NCBI RefSeq assembly: GCF_027244095.1
Contig: NC_069658.1
Span: forward strand, 422,370,687-422,434,686
Reading direction: 5' to 3'
DNA: 64,000 nt
DNA from: Hemicordylus capensis
Lineage: Eukaryota > Chordata > Lepidosauria > Squamata > Cordylidae
This document shows, in pieces, positions 12,046-23,889 of this stretch (the first letter of the stretch is position 1; each line of letters begins with the position of its first letter). A program made the translations under genes and the position numbers. Below the pieces are notes generated by a model that was given only the letters and a program-made list of their open reading frames with translations, was not told the origin of the DNA and did not search any database.

Positions 12046-12951
12046 ACCCCCAGCGTATGCAATTGAAAATCTCCTTTGCTGACACCTGGGTGGATTTCAA
12101 GTGCACGTTTGGAAAGAAGCCACTCCACACATCACAGAGAAACCGCGGGGCATAACAGAAGACTTGGGGTTTTTTTCAAAAGCCGCTGGAAATAGAGGAT
12201 TTTTTCAAGGTGGACATAATTCGGGCTAAGCCAGTATTCACAGCCTCAGTTCTCAGAAAAACAGAGTCCTGTTTGTACTGGTTCCTGATAGGCCACAGCT
12301 ACTTCAGGGTAAATGCAGCGAATATGTGGACTGGCCCACTCCATTCCGGAGGAGATTCGAAGTAAAAGCCCCATGTGTAAAGCCTCCAGGTGGCAGAACA
12401 GATCTGTGGATAACTGCTTGAACAGTGTTTGAAAATTTTTGATAATATTCTTTTGCAGAAGACATGGTGCCCCTCTTCATTTCTCAGGGTTCCGTTCTAA
12501 TGACTTGCCAGCTGTTAAATTGGGTTTGTATGGGAGAGCAAGTTGTGGGTTATCAACCCTGATTTCAGATGATATTGAGGGAACTATCCAGAAGAAAGAC
12601 TGGTCTGATAGTGACCACATTCAGGTAGTTCAGATAGACAGTAAATTCCTCTAGCTATTTCTTTGTATTAATGTATATTTCCCAGTGGGCAGGAATTTAA
12701 ACCAATGGCTCCAGGTTTGGTCCTCTTTGCAAACTCTTTTGGAGAGAGTTGAGGAATTGCTGACAGATGTCTATATTGTACTGACTGGTGATTTTAATGC
12801 TAGAATTGGCAAGGACATTAACTTTTTTTTATCAGGAAGATTCAGGTTAATCCAGAGGATGAGTGATATTTGCCCTGATCTTCTATGGATAAAGTATTAA
12901 GCAAACAAGGGATTTCTCTTTGGAATTTGGCCTTCAGATTCAGGCTGTATA

Positions 12952-13427
12952 CAGGGGCGTAGCAAGGTTGGAGTGGGCCCAGAGACAAGATTTTTAAATC
13001 CCCGCCCCCCTCACTGAAGTTCAGCTCATGAAGTAAAGAAATCTTAAATGAGGCTCAATAGTGGTAACAAAGAGCATAGTAAAAATTTTATGTATATGTA
13101 TATGTATATGTATATAGATATAGATATAGATATAGATATAAAACTAACCTATGTGCCACAATAGAACATCATCGTAAATTTTTTTTTCAAGGTTTTGTAA
13201 ATTGTGGACGATGCAAGTCATTTAATAGTACTAGAGAAAGACATGCTGTTCTGATAGCTCCAGGTCTTAACACTCACATTAGTTTTGGAGGATGAATACA
13301 ACTGAAGGAAGCCCGGGCGGGTGCGCGGCTGGGGGAGTCAGTCATATGACTTGCCTCAAGGGGGTGCCCCAAGGCAGTGGGCCCCCAGACAACTGTCTCC
13401 CCTTGCCCTATTATAGTTATTCCCCTG
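12952..13427 (-). mobile_element. hAT-like MITE, CAGGGGCGTA family
   Basis: Left end CAGGGGCGTAGCAAGG, right end AGTTATTCCCCTG, with a perfect 8-bp duplication gctgtata (12944-12951 and 13428-13435). It matches the 4377-4820 copy in reverse orientation through 'ctgaagttcagctcatg', 'gatgcaagtcatttaat' and 'cagttgtattcatcc' (as complement). It lies inside the LINE. An interior (TATATG)n/(AGATAT)n tract at about 13085-13141 has expanded in this copy. Confidence 0.85.
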
Positions 13428-14087
13428 GCTGTATAGACTTCATGGCACCAACTATGATTGTTCAAGTGGGTATTAACACTTCTTAAAGCCCCAATGGAGC
13501 TAGTATTATCAAACACTTTTTGGTTTCACCTGCATTTCTTCCCTGAGTTTGTACTTTTGAAATAGAACAGAAAGTGATCATTTGCCTCCAGTTTTGACTT
13601 TTCTGGCACATGTCTTCCACCTGTGACATGTTAGAATTTAGAAGGCATTATTCAGGTCAAACACCGCCTTAGATGGAGTCTTGATCTCAGTGAGAAAATT
13701 ACAGTTTTGCTAAATTCCCACAGATGTTGTATCAAAGGTGTCTTGCACTGCAATCTAATTTGGATAATTACTACATTCTTGTTAAAATTACTTGTGTATT
13801 AAATTCTCAGTTGACCACTGTAGGTCATACCCAGAGGAATTACACTAAGAAGGGTTGGTTTGATCAAGATTGTAGATCTAAGAGACAAGCCCTAAGAAAG
13901 TTCTAGAAGAGAGTTAGGGAGGATAGGACAGATTTTTCAGTTCAATTACTAATACATTTTCATTCCCAGTGAACACAGCTGTTAAGTTCTAAGAAGCTTA
14001 CCTATTATAGTGACCAATGGAAATAGCTTGGTCTCAACATAATCCCCAAAAATGAGAGGAAATTCTGGAAACTAGTGGCAAACCATA

Positions 14088-14252
14088 CTCATATGTATAA
14101 CATCATGCCTGATGCATATATTTCAGCAGACAACTGGTTTCAACTTTCATATGTATAACATCATATGTATAACATATGTCATATGTATAACATCATATGT
14201 ATAACATCATGCCTAATGCATATATTTCAGCAGACAACTGGTTTCAACTTTT
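14088..14252 (+). repeat. Local duplication inside the LINE
   Basis: The block 'catatgtataacatcatgcc' through 'cagcagacaactggtttcaa' occurs twice, separated by tandem 'acatatgtataacatcat'-type units. It is a local slippage or unequal-pairing duplication in dead LINE sequence. Confidence 0.8.
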
Positions 14253-14309
14253 TCCTGATATTTATAGCTGTTCTCAGAGTGAGCCAACAATAAAACATAT
14301 ACATATTTT

Positions 14310-14690
14310 TTTTATTTATTTATTTACATTTCTAGCCCATCCTATACCCAAAGGTCTCAGAGCGGGTTACAATAAAATCAGTATAAAACATAATTAAAAT
14401 ACGACATCATAAAATCAAAAATACAGTAAAAAATACAGTGAGGAGAAGAACCATTACATTACTAGTCAAAGGCCAGAGTAAAGAGGTGCGTCTTCATCAT
14501 TCTCCTGAATGTGCACAATGTCGGAGCTTGGCGCACCTCAGAGGGGAGGGCATTCCACAACCTCAGGACCATCACAGAGAAAGCCCACTCACGTGCCCCC
14601 GCCCCTTTAACTGCTGACAATGGTGGCACTACCAAGAGGGCATCTCCTACAGATCTAATACTGATATATTATCAGAGTGGCCAACAGTTA
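14310..14690 (-). repeat. L2/CR1-like LINE 3' piece
   Basis: It begins with (TTTATTTATTTA) and 'catttctagcccatcc', then an A-rich untranslated part, then coding-like sequence whose complement resembles the L2 C-terminal 'RAF...LWN' region ('ggagggcattccacaacctc'). The orientation is reverse. It is inserted in the larger LINE. Confidence 0.65.
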
Positions 14691-15089
14691 TGGAATCAGA
14701 GTATAAGCAGCTGATCACTATTTTTTTACCCCTGGGAAAGCTCCTGGAGAGGACATGGTGCCCCCTGGGGTATATAAACTGAATGCTCATTGGTGGACCA
14801 CTATTTTGGCTAGACTCTTTTCAGAAATTGACAATACATGTGTTGTATCATATAATTGGAAACAAAGCATTATATACCCAATCTTTTAAAAAGGCAGTAG
14901 GCAGGAACCTTCTAATTATCACCCAATTAGTCTCCTAGATATTTCCTCTAAACTATATTCTCAACATATTTTGAATAAACTGGAGGACTGGAAGGAAACA
15001 ATAAAACCTTTCCATCCAGAGCACGTAGGATTTCATAACCCCTGCTAACTGGGCAAAGAGGCACCTTTTACCATGGTGATTCTCTTTAT

Positions 15090-15278
15090 TTAGCAGGGGG
15101 AGAGTAACTGGCCCTATCCACCCCCAGCACAGTACTTCCAGTGACTGTTGCTGGTGTGTGTCTTATCTTTCTTTTATAGAATGTGAGCCCTTTGCGGACA
15201 GGAAGCCATCTTATTTGTTTGTTATTTCCCTTTGTAAACTGCCCTGAGCCATTTTTGGAAGGGTGGTATAGAGATAGA

Positions 15279-15338
<60 letters not shown>

Positions 15339-15352
15339 TAATAATAATAAAC
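15090..15352 (+). repeat. LINE 3' end with (AAT)n tail
   Basis: 'gaatgtgagccctttgcgg' is followed by 'gtaaactgccctgagcc' and 'ttggaagggtggtatagag', then about 22 AAT units (15282-15352). The same tail family is seen at 32428-32540, 11291-11386 and 59960-60080. Confidence 0.8.
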
Positions 15353-16489
15353 ATAGCACAAAAGATCATTGTGCTAACCTGAAGGCCCTAATTCAGAAAT
15401 ATACCAAAGGCCACAAAAAACGACGTTATGTCATGTTTAATGACCTTCTGTCAGCTTTTGATTCAATTGACAGGTCCAGACTTGAGATGAAACTTGAGAA
15501 GATAGATACTGATAGGCGACTCCTTAGGTTACTAATGGAATTACATTCTGACATCAAGGCCAGGGTGAAAGTGGGCCAACAAGGGTCTTTATCGGATCCT
15601 ATTGCATTAGAGAGAGATGTTAAACAGGGTTGCCTACTGGCTACCTTTTTATTTAATTAGTGACATTGTATTGGCTATGGAATCACAAAGTTTCTTTTCT
15701 TGTTCACTCAGTGGGTGTAAAATTTCTATTTTAATGTATGCTGATAATATGGCACTTATTTCCTGTCCTGAGATTGGCCTTATTAGAAATTGAGAATTAA
15801 CTACTCTGTTTAATGCCCAATAGATAATGTTCCTCTTTTAAATATTTGGGTGTTTCCTTCCATAAGTCTCTCACTTGGAAGGCACATCTTAACTTTGTTG
15901 TAGCAACTGCTCAACATTTTGTAGGGGGCATTCTGAAGTTTTTCTACTCAAAAAGGGGGCAATTAGTAGTTCCGGCACTTAAAATATTTCCGGGCAAGGT
16001 GATATCACAGATGTAGTATGGTGCTGAGATCTGGGGGCAGGATGAGTAGGTTGCTGCTCAGTTGGAAATAGTCCAGAACAACTTCCTAAGGAAGATTTTG
16101 GGTCTCCTCCAGGGCATTCCTGCTGCCTACCTAAGAATGGAGGTAGGACTACCTTCAATCTCTGTCAGAGTTTATTAAGCATTGCTAAGGTACTTCAAGA
16201 AATGAAACAGCCTCCCGAAACATCATTTAGTGAAATCTTGTTATTTTTATTATATGGACAATGCATCAATGGTTCCTCACTGGGGGAACTCAGATCTTGA
16301 AGCAGATAAAACATTAGAGACCGACTCCTTAAATGGAATGCTTGTAGAGATGTCATTGCGGTACAGCTCTCAAGGTTTTCATGTGGGTACCACTATTAAA
16401 AGAAATATAGAAATTGCTTGCAGTACCTGGTTAATTTTACTCGTGTATCATTGAGGAAGGCTTTTACAACTTTACACTTTCAAACTATG

Positions 16490-16825
16490 CCCATGGCATA
16501 TCCCGGGGGGCCTCCCACACCTGCCATGCTGAACCTCCTTTTTTTTTTTTAGCTGCTATGCAGCTGAGGGGTGGCTGCCGAGGGGTGAGCCAAGCAGTCC
16601 TTCTCCCCACCACCACCCCGGCAGTGGTGCTGGTTGGAGCAATGCTGGGCCTGTCCGTTCAGCCCAGCGTCTTTTGCTAACTGCAAGGTGTGCCTGTGCA
16701 GTTGAGAGAAATCGTCACAAACATGGAGGTTCAGCATGTCAGAAGACCCCCCACCACCAAAGTAGGTTTCAGGGGGCCTCACGCCAGGGGTGGTCCGGGT
16801 GCCAAAATTACCTAGGTGCACCCCT
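16490..16825 (-). mobile_element. DNA element ending gtgcacctaggtaattttgg
   Basis: Read on the - strand it starts CAGGGGTGCACCTAGGTAAT, the same terminal sequence as the element at 47526-47952 (CAGAGGTGCACCTAGG). The interior contains inverted 'gctgaacctcc' segments. The far end near 16490 is uncertain and no clear target duplication was found. Confidence 0.5.
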
Positions 16826-16888
16826 GTATGTTATGTTATGTTATGTTACGTTCTATGTTGCGTTCTATGTTATGTTATGTTATGTTAT
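16826..16888 (+). repeat. (TATGT)n microsatellite
   Basis: Pentamer runs TATGT with interspersed TACGT and CTATG variants, directly next to the end of the preceding DNA element. Confidence 0.9.
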
Positions 16889-16924
16889 GACCAGTGGTTA
16901 TAACAATAAACTTATTACTTACTT

Positions 16925-18235
16925 AGTATACTCAAGGTTCAGAAATGACAGACGGATGTACATCTTGACTTCTGTTGATGACTTGATTATCTGCTATGAG
17001 AGGAAGTGAAAGAACTAGGAAGCATTTCCTTTTATCTTGGCATTCAAATAGAAAGAGAACAGGATGGAAGTTACCTTCTCAAACAGAAACAGAAGGTAAA
17101 GGATTTCCTGGAATGCCTGAAAGTAACAAAAGCCAATGAGACCAGTACATCAATGAAGATAAACTTCCTGAAGCAAGATCAGGTCAGTGAGGATTGCAGA
17201 AAACAGTCTATACAGAAGAGCAATTGGGAAACTTCTGTACATAGCAACAGTCACAAGACCAGACAGAGCTGCAGCTGTGGGAATTCTAAGCAGAAGAGTC
17301 AGTGCACCAACCAAGAATGACTGGTCAGTCATTCAAAAGGCTGGGAAGATACCTGAAGGACACAGCACACTTCCAACTCTTGAGAGCAGCAAGCAGCAAC
17401 CCCAGACTAGTGGGATATATGGATGTATGTTGGGCTGAAGACAGAACTGATCGCAAGTCGACAAGCGGTCACCTGTTTTTCTATAGAGGTGGAGCCATCG
17501 GTTGGACTAGCCGGAAGCAGTCAATTGTTGTGCTTTCATTCACAGCTGGCCAAGCATGTCAAGAAGCCACATGGCTATATAAATTATGGTTAAACTTTGG
17601 AATCTATGAGCCAAAGCCAACTGATATGTTTGAGGACAACCAAGTGTGCATCCAACTCTTTCTGATGGAAAAGATTATGGCCACCTTCAGATATACATGT
17701 AACTGCGGATCTTGCCTCCCAGGCCTCCAGTGGTCTCCCAGACAAACAGGAACTGCAATCTGGGAGACCACAAAGGGGGCAGAACTGGCTGTGCAGCTTT
17801 CCCCGGCCCTTGAAGTAAAGCTGTGCCAGCCAATGGGTTTTAAGCGGCAGCAGGAGTTTCTAACAGCCAATGGGTTTTAAGCGGCAGCAGGAGTTTCCTT
17901 CCTTAACTCTGGTGTGGGTGAGCTGCCCTAACTAGAAGACATAGTGGAGGCTCCAGAATTTGTTCTGAGGTTCGGGGGATGAATTGGAACTGTGGTTGGG
18001 TCTAATTATCCGGACGTCATGGAGCGCCAGCCTTATGTGGGTTTGCCTCAGGTTTCCTGTGACATCCAAAGGCGGCCTATGTCTCCAACAAAGCACATAA
18101 ATGGAAAGCACCACTATGTTCGAGAGGCACAAAAGACTGGGCTAGTTAAGCTAGAAGTACTGCCCAACTCAAGACATGGTAGCAGATGTGCTGACCAAGC
18201 CACTACCAAGAGACCAGTTCCAGATTCTTCGAGAG
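16925..18235 (+). pseudogene. Copia RT end and RNase H region (fossil)
   Basis: Signatures of the copia pol end appear in order: a VDDLII-type active-site block near 16975, then GSISFYLGIQIEREQDGSY, RPDRAAAVGILSR, DRKSTSGHLFFYRGGAI, and near 18170 a stretch resembling the conserved VADVLTKPLPRDQF end. An unrelated GC-rich block interrupts it near 17730-17960. The region is broken, with many breaks. Confidence 0.8.
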
Positions 18236-18247
18236 AAGGTGGGAGTT

Positions 18248-18590
18248 GTAGATCAGTGCATGAGACAATGAGAAGGGGTTTGGAGATGCAGCTCCTGGTG
18301 GCATCAACTCTTAGCACCAGCAACCCTATTGACCACTAGAAGCATTAAGAGTAGAGATAGCCAATAAGGGCAATCCCCCTGACTATGATCTTTCTACTCT
18401 AATTCCCCTGAGACTCATAGTCTCGAGTTTCATTCTGTCACCTGAAGAGAGAGACTTCCTTCTTCTCCTCCCTCCCCCTCTTCCTGTATGTAGCTAGCAA
18501 CCAGGCATGTAGGTCTGATCTATCTCCCTGATGGATTTCCCCAATAAACTACTTTATTGGGAACTTTAACTCCATGTCTCCAGACAATAT
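18248..18590 (+). repeat. Probable copia 3' LTR
   Basis: A purine tract 'agaaggtgggag' follows the end of the pol-like sequence and is a plausible polypurine tract. The following sequence, starting tgtagatcagtg, has AATAAA at about 18542 and ends near 'tctccagaca'. With no 5' LTR to compare, both boundaries are inferred. Confidence 0.45.
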
Positions 18591-18599
18591 TAATTAGCA

Positions 18600-19355
18600 G
18601 TGTTCCCTTACCTGTGCACTTCTGCTGTAGCTGGGCAAATAAAGAAACCTCCCCTTCTGAGCTCTCTAACACAGGGGGCTGCTGTGGGGAAGAAGGGAAC
18701 TTTCTTGTAGGTACTTCCTTCCATATGAAGGAATACTTAGGATACAACCTATTTTGTCTGAGCTGATAAGAAGCCCCTATTTGTGGTTTCATTTGTTATC
18801 ATTCTTTCACACTTTTCAGGATTATTTTAACTATTGGTGGGCAAAGGTATCCCACTGGAATTCAAAAATGAGGCTGATGTTTGCCCAAATAAAAGAAAAC
18901 TCAGTCTAAAACTCTATTGTACTGACTTGTGATTTATTCTTTTTAGCACATTATGTACATTTCTGAAAGGCACCTTGGGAATGTGCATGTCGTACCTCTT
19001 GCCAAGGCAACACTGCAACATTACTTTTCCTCCGCCATGCCCCACAACAACATAATACATCACAACATATTGACCTCTGGTTGTTTTTGTTTACAACTGT
19101 GACATAAATATGGAGCTGCATGCAGAGGTGGCTTCAAGGGAACAGAAACAGCAGCAAATTGTGAGGAGGTGCTTCCCCAAGTGCAGGAAGAGCCTGATCC
19201 TCACAAATGAGAGCAGGAGTTGCAGGGGGAGAGGGAATTCTAGTAAAGCAATTTTATTTATTCACCTAAGCCTCTCTAATCAAGACCCAGTCACCAGTGC
19301 CATTCTTCCCAGTTCCTTGCAGCACAATCAAATAAGTAAGAACATTAACTGTGTT
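18600..19355. other. No gene recognised
   Basis: Sequence between the copia fossil and BovB. No domain or repeat family is recognised. Confidence 0.45.
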
Positions 19356-19361
19356 ATCCTA

Positions 19362-20290
19362 CCCACTTAAGTGCCATTAAGTCGGTGCCAATTCTTAGCG
19401 ACCACATAGATAGATTCTCTCCAGGATGATCTGACTTCAGCTTGGTCTTTAAGGTCTCTCAGTGGTACATTTATTGCTGTCGTAATGGAGTCCATCCACC
19501 TTGCTGCTGGTCATCCTCTTCTTCTATTTCCTTCAACGTTGCCCAGCATTATGGACTTCTCATGGGAGCTGAGTTTTCTCATCATGTGTTCGATAGTTTG
19601 AGCCTGGTCATTTGTGCCTTGAGAGAAAATTCTGGATTGATTTGTTCTATGATGTCACTGTAAGTGGCTCAGTGGGGAAATGCTTGACTAACAAGCAGAA
19701 GGTTGCTGGTTTGAATCCCTGCTAGTATGTTTTCCAGACAATGGGAAACACTTATATTGGGCAGCAGCAATATGGGAAGATGCTGAAAGGCATCATCTCA
19801 TACTGTGCGTGCGGGAGATGGCAATGGTAAACCCCTCCTGTATTCTACCAAAGGAAAACCACAAGGCTCTGTGAGTGCCAGGAGTTGAAATCAACCTTTA
19901 CTTTACCTTTTTGTTCCATTTGTTTGTTTTCCTGGCTGCCCATGGTATCCTCAAAAGTCTTCTCCAGCATCAAAGTTCAAAAGCGTCAATACTTTTTCTA
20001 TCTTGCTTCTTCAAAGTCCAGCTTTCACATCCATAGAGTGACACGGGAAAAACAATTCTAATCTTTGTAGGTATAGACATGTCACGGCATCTAAATATCC
20101 TTTCCAAGGCCTCCATTGCAACCCTACCAAGTGCTAATCTGCGGCGTATTTCTTGACTGCTGGATCCTTTGCTGTTGATGGTTGATCCTAAAAGGCAGAA
20201 GCTGTTCACCACTTCAATGTTTTCATTATCAATTCTGAGGCTGGTTGCTGTACCCCTTGTCATTAGTTTAGTCTTCTTTACATTTAGTCA
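19362..20290 (-). mobile_element. RTE-BovB LINE 3' part, split by a SINE
   Basis: On the - strand, 20263-19970 encodes a C-terminal RT piece of BovB type: SLRIDNENIEVVNSFCLLGS, then LALGRVAMEALERIFRCRD and LYGCESWTLKK. The BovB 3' region continues at 19655-19362, with 'aatgaccaggctcaaacta' and 'gagagaatctatctatgtgg' on the - strand. A + strand Sauria SINE (about 19661-19905) splits it. The copy is 5'-truncated. BovB is common in squamates and is known for horizontal movement among vertebrates. Confidence 0.9.
19661..19905 (+). mobile_element. Sauria SINE inside BovB
   Basis: The tRNA-like head has 'ggctcagtggggaaatgc' (A-box part) and 'ggttgctggtttgaatccc' (B box). The body has 'gaaaggcatcatctcatac' and 'ggcaatggtaaacccctcc'. 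The tail 'gccaggagttgaaatcaacc' resembles the BovB 3' end, as is known for Sauria SINEs. It sits in opposite orientation inside the BovB copy. Confidence 0.88.
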
Positions 20291-20327
20291 CAAGCTTATT
20301 CATGTTTATGTAAAAGTAAATCCCACT

Positions 20328-20555
20328 GGCTGACATGATGTGCAAGGGTTATGGAGCCAAAAGACATCAGCGGCTGCCGCTGTCCTATCTGGCAGTTGCA
20401 TACATTTCTCCCATTGTGTCTAATGGGAGAAACTGCAGGGATGTAGCTTGAGCAAGTGCTGGTCGGGACAACGGCATCACTGTTTCTATGCAGTGTTTCT
20501 AAATGCCGCTGATGTTTTCCAACTCCTTAACCATTGTGCATCATCATGTCAGTTT
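20328..20555. mobile_element. MITE with ggctgacatg ends
   Basis: Left 'ggctgacatgatgtgcaagg' and right 'gtgcatcatcatgtcag' are near-inverted copies. A central hairpin 'tctcccattgtgtctaatgg' continues into 'gagaa'. It is similar in plan to 5074-5306 and 49945-50153. Confidence 0.55.
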
Positions 20556-20559
20556 GAAT

Positions 20560-21371
20560 TATCATTCAAACTGCGGGTAGGTACATCTGTCATTTGCACT
20601 GAGAAGGTGAGGTCATGTTAGGCTCACTTCCCCAGTACATTTGCCCACAACCTTATGGTGATAAAAACTGACTGGCAGTGAGTGAAAAAACAGAAAGGAA
20701 TTCCCAAGTGCATTAAGTTATTCATTCTCAATTCTACAGTCTGGGGTAGGTCAGGCAGAAACACATGTGCAGCTGAAGATGTATTGGAATTTTTTTCCCC
20801 TTTAGCCTAACACCTGAAAGAAAGGACAAGCTGCTTTTTCATTTAAAATCAACTTGCCTATATGCACTTATCCCCATAACCCACACATGTGGCTGTTAGA
20901 ATGGAGGCCTTTATCATCATTGCTGAGCACTGCTTCTTTTCAGAACTTAAATGCTTTGGTGGCATACACTCTGACAATCCCTCCTTATCACAAACAGTCC
21001 CTATTTTCTGGTCACTGCCCCTTTTTTGTACCTCTTTTTGTCTTTTGGGGAATGCCTTGTTAAATTGTTGTTAGTGAGATTTTCTAGAGCTGTTATTCTT
21101 CAGGGCGCTGTTCCCTCCCCAGGGTTTCTCACATGTCAGTCTCTGAGTAGGTGGGCAAATATATCTTGTGTCTAATGTACATCCATGTAAATGTATATGC
21201 AGGAGGATTAAGATACCATGAATTACACAGCCTGCCATGTCCAAACACCAGCTGTTAAGGTATACTTTTGAACTGTTGATCATATAACTGTTGGACAATT
21301 GTGTCTCTAATATATTCTTAACCAAAAGAACACACAGCATCCTAGTGTTTAAACCCATGCAAGAAAGTCGA
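20560..21371. other. No gene recognised
   Basis: No gene or firm repeat. The segment 'acagtccctattttctgg' near 20995 recurs near 39865 with flanking similarity, so an unrecognised old repeat may be present at both places. Confidence 0.4.
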
Positions 21372-21379
21372 TTGCAAAG

Positions 21380-22949
21380 TAGGGATGTGCGTTTCGTTTC
21401 GGATACAAAATGTTTTGTGCACAAAACAGGCCATTTCAGCTGTTTTGTAGCCAAAACAAAACACCCAATGCTCAAAACAGAAAATTGTGTGGCCAAAACC
21501 AAACGTCCCTGTTTCGGACACAAAACGCTTTGTTGTTTCGGCTGTTTTGGAACTCCATTTTGCAATCACAAAAAGTCTTTCTCTTTCAGTCTCCATTCTG
21601 AGTTTTGACATCTTTTTGAATTTCCAGCCCTTCCAGCCCGCAGATTGGCCAGCAAAAGCATGGGCTGATCTGCTGGCAATTACCTCCTTATTCCTTTTAA
21701 GCAAATTGAAGGGTAAATTTTATCTTCATTGGCTAGTGGGGCAGTGTGCATTTCATTGTTGTTGTTTCACATTGTTGTGTGTAGATCAATTGCATTCCGG
21801 GTGGGGGGGAGGGATGTGGATGTGCATGATCTTTGGAAATCTGCCTGATTTTATTCCACAGCTCTGCTGTTGTTGATGTGTGATGTTGATGTTATTTGGG
21901 GTGGATTTGGGGCAGAAAGGGGGATTTAGGGGTAAAATAGTGGGTTGGGTGGCAGTGCCCCAAGGGGTGTCTGCCACAACCCAGATTCTAAAGGAATAGG
22001 GCAAAGGGCTGATTTCTTAGGAATTGTTGAAGTTTATGCTTCTTTAAGGTTCCCCCGCTCCAGGGAATAATGCAGGTTTCAGCAGACCTATAACTCCACC
22101 TGGGGGGCACTGGGGTGGCCAGGAGTGAGTGGTGGTGTAGTGCACATAGGGTGCCAACCACCCCCATGGGTTGCTAACCCATGGGGTGCTGGGCTCTGTT
22201 GTTTCTGAGGTGTTCTGAGTGTAGATTCTCTGGTAGCATATGACATATTCAGTGACAAACCATGAATCCACTCTCATAGGCTACCAGAGAATCTGAATCT
22301 ACACTCAAAACATCTCAAAACAACAGAACCCAGTACCGCATGGATTAGCAGCCCATGGGGGTGTTTGGCACCCTATGTGCTCTACACCACCACTCGCTCT
22401 GGGCCACCCTGGTGCCCCCCCCAAGTGCAGTTATGGGGCAGGAATTATGGAGGTCCATCATTCCCTATGGGGAAGAACTTTACAGATGCGCAGACTCCAA
22501 TACATCTTTAAAAATCAGACTTCTGCCCAATTCCTTTGAAATAATTCTGGCAGCTTCCTTGCCCCCACTGGGCACTACCACCCACCCTACTCTGCTCTGG
22601 GCCAGTCCTTTCCCCCCCAACATGAAGCTATATTTTTGTTAAAACCTCCATTCTTCCCTAAGGGGAAAATCCTATACTTCAAAAATTCACCAAAAACCAG
22701 CCCTTTGCCCAATTCCTCTGAAATTTGGGTGGTAGTTTCCACCCATTGGGCACTACCACCCCCACCCACTAGTTTTTCCCTGGGGCCATATTTTAAATCC
22801 AAAACATTTCAGATTTGGATTTTGCAATTTCAAACAAAGAACAAAATTGGGGTGTTTTGGATTGGCTGATTTCAAACAAAGAACAAAATGGGGGTGTTTC
22901 AGATTCGGGCCAAAAAAAACCAGAAAAAAAACCAAAACGTACAACCCTA
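21380..22949. mobile_element. Foldback hAT-like element, TAGGG-TGTGC family
   Basis: It starts TAGGGATGTGCGTTTCG, ends AACGTACAACCCTA, and is flanked by a perfect 8-bp duplication ttgcaaag (21372-21379 and 22950-22957). The interior is an imperfect palindrome centred near 22240: 'agattctctggtagc' is inverted at 'gctaccagagaatct', and 'ccatgggttgc' is similarly inverted. Blocks such as 'gggcaaagggctgattt' and 'gtggtagtgcc'-like sequence are shared with the 35648-37611 element. No transposase is present. Confidence 0.88.
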
Positions 22950-22957
22950 TTGCAAAG

Positions 22958-23824
22958 TAAATTAATATAGTAGACAGATACAGTAATCTAATACAGTAGA
23001 ATAATACAAAGCAAAGTCTTCAACAATCTGTAAGAAGGTGGGGGTTCGGGCAGTGATCCTGGCTACAATAATAGAGGTGTTACATGCATGTTCCTCTTTT
23101 CATCAGAGAAATGTTGGAGGGCATGTTAGAACCGTAGGAATCATCCAGTTGAGCAGTCCGATGCACAGAAAATGACTAGTGATAACAGAAGGGTGTCATC
23201 ATCACAATCTCTTGTTTTTAGCTCAAAATAGAGTGGAAATCGCTGGTAGCTGTATATGGATTAGATTTGCAGAATAAGCAAGCATTATAGAATCTGAAAT
23301 TCTGAATGCTCTGTATCCACTAAGAGGAAATATAAGCCATCATATGAACAAATTAAAAAATCCAAAATAGAGAAGGGTAAATAGCCTTGGCTGATTGTTT
23401 TTCAATCTTTTAAAAAACCAAATTGTTAGCCACCTTGTGAGCTTTCATAAGCAGAAAGGACAATTTTCTATATTTTTCTTACAATCAAATAATGTTTTGC
23501 TCTAGAGAAACAAGAAACCAGCCATGTGATCCAACCAAAGTGAAGCACTTTTGGGACCCACTGATTTCAGTGAGAGAAATTTTAAGCACATGCTTAACTC
23601 TCCCACTGAAAACAAAGGGACATGAAATTGGCTGGATCATGCCCACTATGCAAAACGTCCCTCAGCTGCTCCCCCTGCTAAACAGTGACTGTCTAGTCAC
23701 TTTGACCAGTATAGAATAATGCAGAAATAATAGCCTTTTGTCCCCTCCTCTGGTTTTATTTCTATGCTGAAACAACTCTTCATCTTAACTGTATTGGCAC
23801 TACTGTGCTAGTATAATTTGCATA

Positions 23825-23889
<65 letters not shown>

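Larger units (their letters stand above)
12420..16460 (+). mobile_element. APE-type non-LTR LINE, clade unresolved, decayed
   Basis: An AP-endonuclease-like part at about 12450-12900 contains LTGDFNARIG. A reverse-transcriptase part follows from about 14720, with SNYHPISLLDISSKLYS, then FNDLLSAFDSIDRSRLEMK near 15433, and later DVKQGCLLATFLFN and an MYADNMAL active-site equivalent (YADD-like, with Asn for the second Asp). The C-terminal part runs to about 16450. Many stops and frame changes mark it as dead. A hAT MITE (12952-13427), a reverse L2-like piece (about 14310-14690) and an (AAT)n-tailed LINE end (about 15090-15350) have inserted in it. It resembles the CR1/L2/I group broadly; I cannot name the clade. 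Confidence 0.7.
8900..18590 (+). mobile_element. Ty1/copia retrotransposon fossil, interrupted
   Basis: Pieces of one copia-type element lie in order on the + strand: gag-like and protease-like sequence at about 8905-10350, then RT end and RNase H-like sequence at about 16925-18235, then a likely 3' LTR. The middle (integrase and most of RT) is missing or replaced. Later arrivals between the parts include an APE-type LINE, two hAT-like MITEs, L2-like tails and a foldback. No 5' LTR is recognised. The element is clearly broken, with many breaks, and old enough to host several layers of insertion. Confidence 0.8.

Noticed and set aside
19661-19760. tRNA gene
   Set aside because: A and B boxes are present but no cloverleaf acceptor stem; the body and tail are those of a Sauria SINE.
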